NCBI GenBank assembly: GCA_021818505.1
Contig: JAKADX010000013.1
Span: 19,872-83,871, forward strand
Length of the DNA stretch: 64,000 bases
Direction: 5' to 3'
Origin: Pseudomonadota bacterium
GTDB lineage: Bacteria > Pseudomonadota > Alphaproteobacteria > Acetobacterales > Acetobacteraceae
Shown here: piece by piece, positions 1-10,434 of the stretch
Layout: the number at the start of each line of letters is the position of its first letter
Numbering within the stretch: the first letter of the stretch is position 1
Notes under the pieces: generated by a model
The model's database searches: none
What the model was told of the DNA's origin: nothing
What the model saw: the letters and a program-made list of their open reading frames with translations, nothing else
Translations under genes and position numbers: made by a program

Positions 1-705
1 CAGGAACGTGCCCATGAACGCCCATCGCAACCCAGGACCGAAGCGGATTGCGTCGTCGATTTCGGCGGCGGTCGCTACGTCGTCGTGGATGAGCCAGAGC
101 GCCTCGCGCCACAATGCTTCCATCAGCCGGTCCGCGATGAAGCCATCGATTTCGCGGCGCACCATCAACGGCTGCATACCGAGACGGCGGTAGAAGCCCG
201 CAGCCGTCTCCCTGGTTTCGCTACTGGTCCGCGAGCCGCCGCACACCTCTACCAGCGGCATCAGATAGACCGGATTGAACGGATGTCCGACCACGAATCG
301 GTCCGGGTGTTGCAGGCCGGATTGCAGGCGGGTCGGCAGCAGCCCTGACGTGGACGATCCGATGACGACGCCGGGCCGCAGTGCCCGCTCAGCCTCGGCC
401 AGCAGTGCGATCTTCAGGTCTTCACGTTCGGGGAGACTTTCCTGCACGAAATCGGCGGGCGCCGCTGCCTCGGCGAGGTTGCGCACGATACGCCATTGGC
501 CGGGAGGCGGCAGCGGCGCCAGAGTCAGGCGCGACAGCGCCAGGCGGGCGTTCTCGATGACTTCGCCGACCTTGCGCTCAGCGTCCGGGTCGGGGTCGCA
601 GATCACCGCGTCAAGGCCGTTCAGCACGGCACGCGCCGCCCAGCCTGCACCGATGACGCCACCGCCGAGAAGACCAACGGTCCTGATCGCGTCCATGGCG
701 CTCAT
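1..705 (-). CDS. lcdH: L-carnitine dehydrogenase, partial (C-terminus beyond the window)
   Basis: Likely oxidises L-carnitine to 3-dehydrocarnitine with NAD+ in the cytoplasm, the first step of carnitine breakdown to glycine betaine. The 235 visible residues open with a Rossmann nucleotide-binding loop (GGGVIGAGW, residues 14-22). They continue with [25 protein letters not shown] and [14 protein letters not shown], which I recognise from carnitine dehydrogenases and which separate them from ordinary 3-hydroxyacyl-CoA dehydrogenases. The ATG at 705 was chosen because it overlaps the stop of the preceding BKACE gene as ATGA, so the two are translationally coupled. A second in-frame ATG lies three codons later. 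The reading frame runs off the left edge, so the C-terminal domain is unseen. The alternative is a generic 3-hydroxybutyryl-CoA dehydrogenase. Confidence 0.85.
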   Translation of the reverse strand, partial: MSAMDAIRTVGLLGGGVIGAGWAARAVLNGLDAVICDPDPDAERKVGEVIENARLALSRLTLAPLPPPGQWRIVRNLAEAAAPADFVQESLPEREDLKIALLAEAERALRPGVVIGSSTSGLLPTRLQSGLQHPDRFVVGHPFNPVYLMPLVEVCGGSRTSSETRETAAGFYRRLGMQPLMVRREIDGFIADRLMEALWREALWLIHDDVATAAEIDDAIRFGPGLRWAFMGTFL

Positions 706-1598
706 CCTCGTTTGGTCAGCTTGAGGTTGGCGCGCACGTCGGCCGGCCCGAGCACGCGTGCGCCCATCGCGGACAGGATCGTTACGGCGCGTTCGACCAG
801 TTGGCCATTGCTGGCAAGCTGACCGCGCGAGAGGAACAAATTATCCTCCAGCCCGACCCGCACATTGCCACCGGCGAGTGCCGCCATGGCGACGTAGGGA
901 AGCTGCATTCGCCCTATGGAAAAGGCGGAGAATACCGCGCCGGGCGGAATGGCCCGCACCAGGGATTCGAGCGTCAGCGGATCGTCGGGGGCACCATAGG
1001 GGATGCCCAGGCAGAGTTGGATCATCACGGGATCGTCGATCAGGCCTTCCTGCAGCATCTCCTTGACCATCACCAGATGGCCTGTGTCGAACACCTCCAG
1101 TTCGGGGCGCACGCGCAGCGCCTGGATGCGGCGCGCCATCGCACGCAGCATGGCCGGCGTGTTCACCATGACATAGTCGCCACCGGCGGCGAAATTCATC
1201 GAACCGCAGTCGAGCGTGCAGATCTCCGGTAGCAGTTGCTCGACATGGGCAAGTCGTTCGGATGCGGCGGCCATGTCGGTGCCGGTCTTGCTCGGCGGCA
1301 GAGGTTGCTCGACCGGGCCGAGCACGAGATCGCCGCCCATCCCAGCCGTCAGGTTCAGCACCACATCGGTGCCGGACGCCCGGATGCGATCGACAACTTC
1401 CGCATAGAGCCGGGGGTCGCGTGCCGCCTTTCCGGTCGCGGGATCGCGGACATGGATATGAGCGATCGCCGCGCCGGCGCGGGCCGCTTCGATCGCGGCA
1501 TCGGCGATCTGTTGAGGCGTAACAGGCACCTTCGCGGATCGACCGGCCGATTCCCCGGCGCCGGTCACCGCGCAGGTGATGAAGACGTCCCAGTTCAT
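702..1598 (-). CDS. BKACE-family (DUF849) beta-keto acid cleavage enzyme, probably dehydrocarnitine cleavage
   Basis: BKACE enzymes are Zn-dependent TIM barrels that condense a beta-keto acid with acetyl-CoA to give acetoacetate and a new CoA ester. Next to carnitine dehydrogenase, the expected substrate is 3-dehydrocarnitine, giving betainyl-CoA; this assignment is inferred from context. The protein has 298 residues. It shows the N-terminal ITCAVTGAG strand, the metal-binding [10 protein letters not shown] motif, the TLDCGSMNF segment, and the C-terminal [14 protein letters not shown] motif. The open frame extends 21 codons further upstream, but homology begins at [10 protein letters not shown], so ATG 1598 is used. 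It overlaps the downstream dehydrogenase by 4 bp. A thioesterase, the usual third partner, is not in view. Confidence 0.88.
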   Translation of the reverse strand: MNWDVFITCAVTGAGESAGRSAKVPVTPQQIADAAIEAARAGAAIAHIHVRDPATGKAARDPRLYAEVVDRIRASGTDVVLNLTAGMGGDLVLGPVEQPLPPSKTGTDMAAASERLAHVEQLLPEICTLDCGSMNFAAGGDYVMVNTPAMLRAMARRIQALRVRPELEVFDTGHLVMVKEMLQEGLIDDPVMIQLCLGIPYGAPDDPLTLESLVRAIPPGAVFSAFSIGRMQLPYVAMAALAGGNVRVGLEDNLFLSRGQLASNGQLVERAVTILSAMGARVLGPADVRANLKLTKRG

Positions 1599-1762
1599 GC
1601 GAAAACCCTGTCTTCTGCTGGACCGACCGTATTGCGCCTTGGGGGTGGCGCGCCAGACCATTTCGACGGCTTGCGCCGGCGGTTTACGATGGTTGCGCCT
1701 TCCATCGGCAGGGCTGGTGGCGTATCGGCACGTTCATCGAGACCTGAAGGAACGCGTGCCAG

Positions 1763-2623
1763 ATGAGCATACGCACGGTGCGGCGATTGCTGCCGGCGAT
1801 CCGCGACGATATTGCCGACCTGATCACCCGGCGTCCGCTGCCGGCGCCCGGGCTGGATCAACTGGACCCGTTCCTGTTCCTCAACCACCACGGGCCACAG
1901 ACTTATCCACCCGGAAATTCCGGCTTGCCCTTCGGCCCGCATCCGCATCGCGGCTTCGAGACGGTGACGTTCATCCTCGACGGGGAACTGGCCCACCGGG
2001 ATTCCGCCGGACACGAGAGCATCATCGGGGCCGGTGGCGTGCAGTGGATGACGGCGGGCAGCGGCATCGTGCATGAGGAAGTTTCGCCGCGGGATTTCAG
2101 GCGGCGCGGCGGCCGGTTGGAGATTCTGCAACTCTGGGTGAATTTGCCGTCGCGGCTGAAGATGACGCCGCCGCGCTACATCGGTCTGCAAAGCGAGGAC
2201 CTGGCGACGTTCAGCGAAGATGACGGACGCGTGACGGGGACGCTCATTTCCGGCGCGTGGTCAGGTCTTGTCGGGCCAGTCCACTCCATGACCGACGTGC
2301 AGATGGCCACATTGCAGTTCGCTCCCGACGGAGTCCTGCGCGTTTCGGCTGCTCGGGAGCGTACGGTCCTGCTCTATGTCATCCGCGGCGAGCTGAGCGT
2401 CAGCGGCACAATGGTATCCCCGTACCATCTGGTCGAGATGAACGCGGACGGCGACGAGATCGATCTGCGTGCCACGACAGAAGCGTTCATTTTGCTCGGG
2501 CATGGAATGCCGTTCAACGAACCGGTGGCGTGGCACGGGCCCTTTGTCATGAACACGCGCGAGGAAATCATTGCGGCGATCCGCGACTATCAGGCCGGCA
2601 GGCTCGGCGGGAGCCTTTCCTAA
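1763..2623 (+). CDS. Pirin family protein (bicupin)
   Basis: A pirin of 286 residues, the family's usual length, built from two cupin domains. The N-terminal cupin carries the metal-binding signature HPHRGFE (about residues 61-67) and a later His/Glu pair in SGIVHEE, so it should hold one iron or other divalent metal. Some bacterial pirins are quercetin 2,3-dioxygenases and others are regulatory proteins; the sequence does not decide between these. The gene is divergent from the carnitine genes, separated by a 164-bp gap, and convergent with the glycosyltransferase, overlapping its 3' end by 4 bp. ATG 1763 gives the canonical N-terminus. Pirins are often oxidative-stress responsive, but no operator was recognised here. 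Confidence 0.9.
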   Translation: MSIRTVRRLLPAIRDDIADLITRRPLPAPGLDQLDPFLFLNHHGPQTYPPGNSGLPFGPHPHRGFETVTFILDGELAHRDSAGHESIIGAGGVQWMTAGSGIVHEEVSPRDFRRRGGRLEILQLWVNLPSRLKMTPPRYIGLQSEDLATFSEDDGRVTGTLISGAWSGLVGPVHSMTDVQMATLQFAPDGVLRVSAARERTVLLYVIRGELSVSGTMVSPYHLVEMNADGDEIDLRATTEAFILLGHGMPFNEPVAWHGPFVMNTREEIIAAIRDYQAGRLGGSLS

Positions 2624-5600
2624 GCAACCGCTTCGACGTGTGTCGCAGCGGTCGGTGTCTGGGCAGGCAATAATTCGACGGCAAGCCACCCGGTACCGTC
2701 ATGGACATGCAAGGCGGACAGCATTGCGGAGCACGACCGTACATCAGGGGGTTGCAGCGGGAACAAGAAGTCGAACGTGCAGATAATCTGCAACAGCCGT
2801 GATTCGCAGTGTGCCAGTTGACAGACGATCCGCCGCACGTCCCCCTCCTCAATCGGCTGGCGCATAACTGTGGTCCCGTTGCATGCGATGTCCACCACCT
2901 GGAACTGCCCCTCCGCGGGCACCCAGAAATCGAACGCGAGACGCTGCAGGGGACGCGGACTCCAGAGGTGCCAACTGACAACGCTATCGCACCAGCCGTC
3001 GTCGCCGAGGCCGCGGACGCGCCCGAGAATCCGGGGCAGATCAGGCGGCGGCGCAGCGGCGATCAGATCGGTCAGCGGCGCTGCGTAGTAGTCCGACATC
3101 AGTTCGCGGTACGGGGCGTAGAGCAGATCGACCGCGACGTGCGGTCGCATTTGCGCCGCAGCGCGAATTGCCGTCACGATATCCATCGGTGCTGCCCCTG
3201 GCGGGACCGTTACCCCGACGCCGAGAGCGCGCATGCGCTCACCGACCGCGCCAAAATCGTAGGCGACCGGCGTGAGCCCTGCCTGTAAGCTCTCCGACAG
3301 CGTATAGGAAAAGGTCTCCGGAAACACGTTGAGCAGCAGCGCCACCCGGCATTCGGATTCCACAAGGGCGGTGATCGCATCAGCAGGAGCGTATGGGCCG
3401 CGCAGGCTGACATTGCTGTAGCGTTTCAGTTCCTCATCGCGGTCGCTGTGACCGACAACGACGAACTCGATGTCGTCGTCCCACCGGCTGCAATGCCTGG
3501 CGAGTTCGATCAACTTCAGGACCCCCTTTTGCGGCCCGATCGCCCCCGGCAGTGCCACGCGAAGCGTGTGTCCGTCCCGACGAGAGGTGGGGCTCGGTAC
3601 CCGCAAATCGCGCGGCGCGAAATGTGGCCGGACAGTTACCGCCAGGCCGGGAAACAGCTGGGCGTAGCGCGCGGCCGTATCGTGCGATGGAGCGATGACC
3701 TGCGCAGCATCACGCAGCAGTCCTTCCCATTTGCCCCGCCAGATCTCACCACGCTCGGCATAGTTCGCGAGGTCCGGGTGAATCTGCGGATGGATCGGTC
3801 CCTGGCGGACGCAGAGCGTGCATTTCGTGGCAGGCGGCATTCCGCAATAGCTTGCGCCCGCATCGAGCAGCGTCACCTTCGGACACGCATAGAAAAAATC
3901 GTGCAGCGTCACGGCGTAAGGGATGCCTGAAGCGCGCACGAACTCGGCGACGCCGTCCGGCAGGTCGATCACATGCTGAACGTGCAGAAACCGAGGCGCG
4001 AGGTCGAGGATGTCGGCAAGCGCGGCCTCGGGTGCCGACATGGTGGGGTAGCGCAACGCTTCGTTGCGGTCCGCGCGGCGCAGCAGCAGGCGTGCACCCG
4101 AATCGGCATCCCGTTCGCTCACCAGCGCGAGAACGAGCCATCCTTCATCAGACAGTCTTGCCATCATGTCGATGCTGTGTCGCGCTGCGCCACCATCAAG
4201 CTGCAGCGTCACGAACACGGCAATCCGCTCATGTTGGCGCCAGATCGCCTTCTGCACGGCGTTGCGCGCCCCGTGCAGCGGATCGGTATGCAGAAAGTCG
4301 GCGACCAGCGCCTCATAGAACGGGTAGCGTGTCTGCACCGTGAGCAGGTTGGCCGCGAGCTGTGCGTCCCGTGCGGCAGTGGTGGAGAATGACACCTGGC
4401 CGGCGTGGCGAACATAGATGTCGGCGGCGCAGACGTTGCGCCAGCCGCGCAGCAGTGCGCGCAGCGAGAAATCGTTTTCCTCGCCATAGCCGGTGCCGAA
4501 CGCTGCGGCGTCGAACATCCCGATGTCGTCGATGGCCGCGCGCTTGATGAACATGCAGAACCCGTGCGCAGACGGGATGTCGCGCACCACGCCGGCATTC
4601 GCCACGCGGCAGAGTTCATCGATCTCCTGGTATGGCAGGTCCCAGGGATCCGCCGGATCGCCTGGCGGCGTCGGCAGGCTGACGATCGTGGCGTTGTTGG
4701 ACAACGGCGTCACTGTCGCGATCGCGGCGTCGGCGTAGGCCGCTCGGTAAAGGCGGTCGAGCAGCAACGGTGGCGCCAGTGTGTCAGCATTGAGCAGCAG
4801 CACATCGGCCGTGGAGGACAGCGCCATGCCGCGATTTGCGCTGGCGACGAAACCGAGATTGGAGTCGTTGCGCAGGAGGTGGATGCGCTTGGCCTCCGCC
4901 AAATCCCGCAGCGCTGCGCTTAACGCCGGCTCAGGCGAGCAGTCGTCGATCACCACGATCCGGTGTGGAATGCGGCTGCTGCCGTCGAGCAGGCTGGCGA
5001 GGCAGGCCATCGTCTCCGCCGCGCCCCGATACACGGGTACGATGACGTCAATTTCCGGCGCGTGAGGGCGGGGCAGGAATTGGGTTCCGGTAAGTTGGAT
5101 AGCCGAAGGCAACGCGGACTGCTGCCATGCCTCCGTCAATATGGGGAGCATTACGGTGCCGAACAGGCGCGCTTCCGGTGATCGGCCGAGGCGGCCCGCC
5201 GCGATCGCCGCGCTTGCCACGACGGCGGGCAACGTGTTCCCGCGCAAGATCGGACCGAATGGCTGGTGGTTGGTGCCGTCGATCGTGATGGTTACCCACT
5301 GCGGGCGCGTGTCGGCCGGACGGGGCGGCAGTGTGATGTCGAAGCCGCCCGCGGCAGCCGGTGCATCGGCAACGGACAACCGGGGCCGCTTGGCCGTATT
5401 GTGAACCCGGAGCATTGTGTCGCCGCAGGCGACATCCATCGCCAGCATCGACCCGGGCCGCAGCGCATCGACCAGCCAGCCGGCGATTCGCTGGTCATCC
5501 GCGACCTCGATGGCGCCGCGATAGTCCGAGCGGAACGACAGTTCCAGCGGGACAACCCCTGGCAGGTTGCTTGCGAGCTGCAGGCGGTGGGTGATTGCGT

Positions 5601-5838
5601 CGAAAGCGGATGAGGGGCAGTCGATCTGCACTTCGCCATCCGCAGCGACGCGCCATCGGTCATCAGGCAAGCGAACGCCGTCGTACCGGACTGAGGCAAT
5701 CGGAATCGGCGGTGACAGCCTGACCAACGCCACCGTGCCGCGGAACACCAAGGCTGCCGTCGGCGCGTCCGGCGCGGCCGCAGTCTTTCGGAGGGAACGG
5801 CCGCCTGGACGCGGCTTGGGCGGCTGTGGGCGGGACAT
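2620..5838 (-). CDS. Large two-domain glycosyltransferase (GT2 + GT4-like), 1072 aa
   Basis: Probably transfers sugars during surface polysaccharide or O-antigen assembly. Residues 1 to about 255 have no recognised fold. A family-2 glycosyltransferase follows (about 258-480): IDVIVPVYRG, then IVVIDDCSPEP, and a DXD-like LLLNADTLAPP. From about 545 to 900 lies a second, GT-B-like transferase with the cysteine-bearing HDFFYACPK...YCGMPPATKCTLC segment and the nucleotide-sugar-binding FPETFSYTLSESLQ. The last 150 residues look beta-rich. It is monocistronic and convergent with pirin. Two active domains in one chain suggest successive additions to the same acceptor, but acceptor and sugars cannot be read from the sequence. 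ATG 5838 gives a Pro/Arg-rich start with no signal peptide. Confidence 0.82.
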   Translation of the reverse strand: MSRPQPPKPRPGGRSLRKTAAAPDAPTAALVFRGTVALVRLSPPIPIASVRYDGVRLPDDRWRVAADGEVQIDCPSSAFDAITHRLQLASNLPGVVPLELSFRSDYRGAIEVADDQRIAGWLVDALRPGSMLAMDVACGDTMLRVHNTAKRPRLSVADAPAAAGGFDITLPPRPADTRPQWVTITIDGTNHQPFGPILRGNTLPAVVASAAIAAGRLGRSPEARLFGTVMLPILTEAWQQSALPSAIQLTGTQFLPRPHAPEIDVIVPVYRGAAETMACLASLLDGSSRIPHRIVVIDDCSPEPALSAALRDLAEAKRIHLLRNDSNLGFVASANRGMALSSTADVLLLNADTLAPPLLLDRLYRAAYADAAIATVTPLSNNATIVSLPTPPGDPADPWDLPYQEIDELCRVANAGVVRDIPSAHGFCMFIKRAAIDDIGMFDAAAFGTGYGEENDFSLRALLRGWRNVCAADIYVRHAGQVSFSTTAARDAQLAANLLTVQTRYPFYEALVADFLHTDPLHGARNAVQKAIWRQHERIAVFVTLQLDGGAARHSIDMMARLSDEGWLVLALVSERDADSGARLLLRRADRNEALRYPTMSAPEAALADILDLAPRFLHVQHVIDLPDGVAEFVRASGIPYAVTLHDFFYACPKVTLLDAGASYCGMPPATKCTLCVRQGPIHPQIHPDLANYAERGEIWRGKWEGLLRDAAQVIAPSHDTAARYAQLFPGLAVTVRPHFAPRDLRVPSPTSRRDGHTLRVALPGAIGPQKGVLKLIELARHCSRWDDDIEFVVVGHSDRDEELKRYSNVSLRGPYAPADAITALVESECRVALLLNVFPETFSYTLSESLQAGLTPVAYDFGAVGERMRALGVGVTVPPGAAPMDIVTAIRAAAQMRPHVAVDLLYAPYRELMSDYYAAPLTDLIAAAPPPDLPRILGRVRGLGDDGWCDSVVSWHLWSPRPLQRLAFDFWVPAEGQFQVVDIACNGTTVMRQPIEEGDVRRIVCQLAHCESRLLQIICTFDFLFPLQPPDVRSCSAMLSALHVHDGTGWLAVELLPAQTPTAATHVEAVA

Positions 5839-5978
5839 GGCCGGGCTCCGGAAGACAAAGCGTGCCCTGTTTAACAGCCTCCCTTACGAATTGCCTATTC
5901 GTGAGCGACCGGCGGCATGCTGGAATGCGTTGATTCTGGCTGCCAACACCTGACTGCCGAAGCATGAGGAAACATCCG

Positions 5979-7001
5979 ATGGACCCACTTGCCCACCGTA
6001 CTCTCGGCCGCACGGACGTGCAGCTCACCCAGCTTGGCTTCGGCACCGCGGGGCTCGGCGACCTGTTCAGTGTGCTTTCGGAGGCCGAGGCACAGGCAAC
6101 CGTCGCCGCGGCATGGAATGCCGGTCTGCGCTATTTCGACACTGCGCCCTGGTACGGCCGTGGCCAGTCCGAGCATCGCCTTGGCCGCGTCCTCTATCCG
6201 CACCCACGTTCGAACTATGTTGTCTCGACCAAGGTGGGTCGTACGCTGCACGCGTTCCACGACGCCGAGCGGTTTGATCGCGGAATGTGGGCCGGCGGCC
6301 TGCCGTTCGAGGTCCGTTTCGACTACAGCTATGACGGCATCATGCGTAGTTTCGAGGACAGCCTGCAGAGGCTCGGGCTTCCGCGCATCGACCTGTTGGT
6401 CATCCACGACCTGGACCTGCAGTATCACACGCGGTCCGAGCGGGTGCAGGCGCTGCTGCATGAACTCTACACAGGCGGCTGGCGCGCTCTCATGCAACTC
6501 AAGCGCAGTGGGCTGATCCGTGGAATAGGTGCTGGCATCAACGAACTCGGGATGATTCCCCGGATGCTCGACCTGATGGAACTCGACTTTTTCCTCGTGG
6601 CTCTTCCCTACACGTTGATGGAGCAGCGGGTGCTCGACGATGAATTCCCGCGCTGTGCCAAGGAGGGCGTCGGCATCGTCATCGGGGGGGTCTTCGCCTC
6701 GGGTATCCTGGCGACCGGCGCCGTTGCCGGCGCCAAGCACAACTATGCCGATGCGGCCCCGGAGGCCCTGGCGAAGGTGGCGCGGATGGAAGCAGTCTGC
6801 CGCAGTCACGGAGTGCCGCTGCCTGCGGCGGCCTTACAGTTTCCGCTCGGCCATCCCGCAGTAGCCAGTGTCATTCCGGGAGCCATCACGCCGGGACAGG
6901 TCGAGCGCAATGTTGGCGCATTCCGTCACGACATCCCCGGGGATCTCTGGGCCGAGTTGAAGCATGAAGGCTTGCTGCGGGCCGATGCCCCGACACCCTA
7001 G
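5979..7001 (+). CDS. Aldo/keto reductase, D-threo-aldose 1-dehydrogenase/L-fucose dehydrogenase type
   Basis: A cytoplasmic NAD(P)-dependent oxidoreductase of about 340 residues. The AKR hallmarks are visible: RTLGRTDVQ at the N-terminus, LGFGTAGLGD, the catalytic Asp/Tyr region YFDTAPWYG, the catalytic Lys in VVSTKVGR, the catalytic His in VIHDLDLQ, and the cofactor loop near GAITPGQVERN. The overall pattern fits the aldose/fucose dehydrogenase subgroup, which oxidises sugars to lactones, rather than true reductases. I prefer ATG 5979 because AGGA lies eight bases upstream; an ATG at 5964 is possible. It is not obviously in an operon. No sugar transporter is adjacent, so the substrate stays open. 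Confidence 0.85.
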   Translation: MDPLAHRTLGRTDVQLTQLGFGTAGLGDLFSVLSEAEAQATVAAAWNAGLRYFDTAPWYGRGQSEHRLGRVLYPHPRSNYVVSTKVGRTLHAFHDAERFDRGMWAGGLPFEVRFDYSYDGIMRSFEDSLQRLGLPRIDLLVIHDLDLQYHTRSERVQALLHELYTGGWRALMQLKRSGLIRGIGAGINELGMIPRMLDLMELDFFLVALPYTLMEQRVLDDEFPRCAKEGVGIVIGGVFASGILATGAVAGAKHNYADAAPEALAKVARMEAVCRSHGVPLPAAALQFPLGHPAVASVIPGAITPGQVERNVGAFRHDIPGDLWAELKHEGLLRADAPTP

Positions 7002-7230
7002 CATCGCACAGGTTCAGTGCCGCGCCGGTTTGCGCACGGGACCATGCCGCAGGCCGCTGCCGCCTGGGTGGTCGATGCCGGCGTATGCGCCCAGACGATC
7101 GCCCGCCGCGCCGTCTGGACGAGCCGGACAGTGGCGCAAGTGGAGGTGCCCGTAGGGACGCTGAAGCTCACGTGGACGGCTCCGCCAGGAGCGCGGGGCG
7201 CGGCCCAACGAGGCGATGCGGTTTGCCGTT
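7002..7230. other. Intergenic stretch, no gene recognised
   Basis: Lies between the aldo/keto reductase stop and the terminator of the cold-shock genes. Short open frames exist on both strands, but none has a ribosome-binding site or a recognisable product, and their composition is that of unconstrained GC-rich DNA. Confidence 0.6.
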
Positions 7231-7267
7231 GAAACAAAAATCGCGGCGGTCTCGCGGACCGCCGCGG
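7231..7267 (-). terminator. Rho-independent terminator after the cold-shock genes
   Basis: A perfect 10-bp stem (7242-7251 pairing with 7257-7266, loop of 5) is followed, reading the minus strand, by the T-rich run ATTTTTGTTTC. It sits about 46 bp after the stop of the downstream cold-shock gene and is oriented to end its transcript. Confidence 0.85.
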
Positions 7268-7312
7268 ATTTCGATCCGGTCCGCCAGGACGGACCGGGTC
7301 CGCCGCGCCGTG

Positions 7313-7516
7313 TCAGGCTAGGCGGAGGTTGGCGGCAGCGGATTTGCCCCGCTCCATCACCACGTCGTAGCTGACGGCCTGACCGTCATTGAGGCCCTTG
7401 AGGCCGGCCGCGTGGACAGCGGTGATGTGGACGAATACGTCCCTGCCCCCGTCCTGCGGCATGATGAAGCCGTAACCCTTCGTTGCGTTGAACCACTTGA
7501 CGGTGCCGATGGCCAT
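7313..7516 (-). CDS. Cold-shock protein, CspA family (copy 1)
   Basis: A 67-residue cold-shock-domain RNA chaperone that binds single-stranded nucleic acid. It contains GTVKWFNATKGYGFI (RNP1) and DVFVHITAV (RNP2), covering the whole protein. The start is preceded by GGAG eight bases upstream. The leader holds a perfect 6-bp hairpin (7536-7551) about 20 nt before the start codon, which could modulate translation. An AT-rich TATAGA at 7562-7567 (minus strand) may be part of its own promoter, but I found no convincing -35. It is a close paralogue of the next gene, which lies 171 bp upstream on the same strand. Confidence 0.95.
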   Translation of the reverse strand: MAIGTVKWFNATKGYGFIMPQDGGRDVFVHITAVHAAGLKGLNDGQAVSYDVVMERGKSAAANLRLA

Positions 7517-7687
7517 CCGTGTTGCTCCGAGGAAGGCGCGGAATACCGCGCACGAAACGTTCTATAAACTGATTTCAGGGGAAGGGGCGAGTAACGCGCC
7601 TGGCAACCACTTCTGCCGACAAGCGCGGCATCTGCGCCACGCCGATCAGCCGCGCGGCAGCCCAACGGTGCGCGTCTGAGCAGGAGG

Positions 7688-7906
7688 TCAGCGAGCCGGG
7701 GGTTCGTACAGCCGCAAGTTCGTCGCCGCCGCCTTGCCGCGCTCCATCGCCACGTCATAGGTCACTTTCTGACCTTCATTCAGGCCGCGCAGGCCAGCCG
7801 CCTGGACAGCGGTGATGTGGACGAATACATCCTTGCCGCCATCCTGCGGCATGATGAACCCGTAGCCCTTTGTGGTGTTGAACCACTTCACAGTTCCGAT
7901 AGCCAT
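7688..7906 (-). CDS. Cold-shock protein, CspA family (copy 2)
   Basis: A 72-residue cold-shock-domain protein, nearly identical to copy 1 through the RNA-binding surface ([26 protein letters not shown]), with a short C-terminal extension ending YEPPAR. The open frame continues upstream, but homology starts at MAIGTVKWF, and AGGA lies six bases before the ATG at 7906, so that start is used. The 263-bp gap up to groEL would allow the long structured 5' leader typical of csp mRNAs. Having two adjacent copies suggests gene duplication, possibly with divergent temperature or growth-phase control. Confidence 0.95.
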   Translation of the reverse strand: MAIGTVKWFNTTKGYGFIMPQDGGKDVFVHITAVQAAGLRGLNEGQKVTYDVAMERGKAAATNLRLYEPPAR

Positions 7907-8118
7907 AATCCTATTACTCTCCGTCGTGGGCCAATGGCGCGAACGCCAAGCGCGTTGGACAACCGGGCTTTGGACGTCTTGAAGGCACCCGAGGACGGAG
8001 GCGCAGCAAGCCAAGCCAAAAGGCGATTGCGTGTTTGAGTTGGACAGAAACTTTCGGCGGTGTCAATCGCGCCGGAACGACCGGTCGATGACGAGGCCGT
8101 GCCGCGCGATGCACAGAT

Positions 8119-8141
8119 GGGGCGGGCCGATGGCCCGCCCC
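8119..8141 (-). terminator. Perfect GC hairpin downstream of groEL, candidate terminator
   Basis: A 10-bp perfect stem (8119-8128 with 8132-8141, 3-nt loop) about 28 bp past the groEL stop. The following minus-strand sequence (ATCTGTGC) lacks a proper U-tract, so it may act as an mRNA-stabilising hairpin or a weak terminator. Confidence 0.45.
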
Positions 8142-8169
8142 GTGGTGCATGAGCCTGCTCGGGCGAGGA

Positions 8170-9831
<1,662 letters not shown>

Positions 9832-9866
9832 TCAGTCCTGGTCGTCGTCGCGCAGGCAGGTGCCGG

Positions 9867-10181
9867 TCAGGCAGCCTTCTTGTGCGCGTGACCCGTGTCG
9901 ATGATGCCCATGATGTCGGACTCCTTCATGATCAACAGCTCCTCGCCGTCGATCTTGACTTCGGTGCCCGACCACTTGCCGAACAGAACGCGGTCACCGG
10001 CCTTGACGTCGAGGGCGACCAGCTGGCCCTGCTCGTTGCGCGCACCGGGGCCGGCTGCCACCACCTCGCCTTCCATCGGCTTTTCCTTCGCCGTGTCGGG
10101 GATGATGATCCCGCCCGAGGTCTTCTCCTCGGCGGTGATGCGCCGGACCACGACCCGGTCATGGAGGGGACGGAACTTCAT
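9867..10181 (-). CDS. groES: Co-chaperonin GroES (10 kDa)
   Basis: A 104-residue lid of the GroEL chamber. Its start [14 protein letters not shown], the mobile-loop region [17 protein letters not shown] and [17 protein letters not shown] are all family-typical. The C-terminus carries a short extra tail ([10 protein letters not shown]) compared with the usual ~95-97 residues. The open frame extends upstream, but ATG 10181 has an AGGAG ribosome-binding site eight bases away. The promoter and two CIRCE operators lie immediately upstream. Confidence 0.99.
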   Translation of the reverse strand: MKFRPLHDRVVVRRITAEEKTSGGIIIPDTAKEKPMEGEVVAAGPGARNEQGQLVALDVKAGDRVLFGKWSGTEVKIDGEELLIMKESDIMGIIDTGHAHKKAA

Positions 10182-10210
10182 TCGGATCGCTCCTGGATGA
10201 TTCAGTGCTG

Positions 10211-10237
10211 TTAGCACTCCCGGTCAGGGAGTGCCAG
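10211..10237 (-). promoter_or_regulatory. CIRCE operator (HrcA site) 1, downstream of the groES promoter
   Basis: TTAGCACTC, a 9-nt spacer, then GAGTGCCAG: the left arm matches the CIRCE consensus fully and the right arm at seven of nine positions. It sits just after the -10 box, in the leader of groES, the classic position for HrcA repression. Confidence 0.92.
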
Positions 10238-10238
10238 C

Positions 10239-10267
10239 GATCTAGGGAAACGACCTGCGCCTGTCAA
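10239..10267 (-). promoter_or_regulatory. groESL promoter
   Basis: On the minus strand a perfect TTGACA (10262-10267) is followed after 17 bp by TAGATC (10239-10244). The context CTTGAC ... CCTAGAT also resembles the alphaproteobacterial sigma-32 consensus, so this could serve sigma-70, sigma-32 or both. Confidence 0.8.
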
Positions 10268-10273
10268 GCGGCG

Positions 10274-10300
10274 GCAGCACTCGTGCAGACTGAGTGCCAA
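10274..10300 (-). promoter_or_regulatory. CIRCE operator (HrcA site) 2, upstream of the groES promoter
   Basis: GCAGCACTC, exactly 9 nt, then GAGTGCCAA. The seven central bases of the left arm and eight of nine of the right arm match CIRCE. It lies just upstream of the -35 box, so the promoter is bracketed by two HrcA sites. Confidence 0.75.
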
Positions 10301-10434
10301 GACTTTGAGATTGCTCAATTTTGTCTTGCAGGCACGGCGGGGAAGCATGTCAATCTGGCGCGACCCGCACGGCGGTATCGCAGTTGGGAACGAGCGCGGC
10401 GCGGGCGACGGAGCAGGCAGTGACGGAGGGCTGG

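Noticed and set aside
7017..7232. Short gene between the aldo/keto reductase and the csp terminator
   Set aside because: No ribosome-binding site, no family, and several overlapping frames of equal quality.
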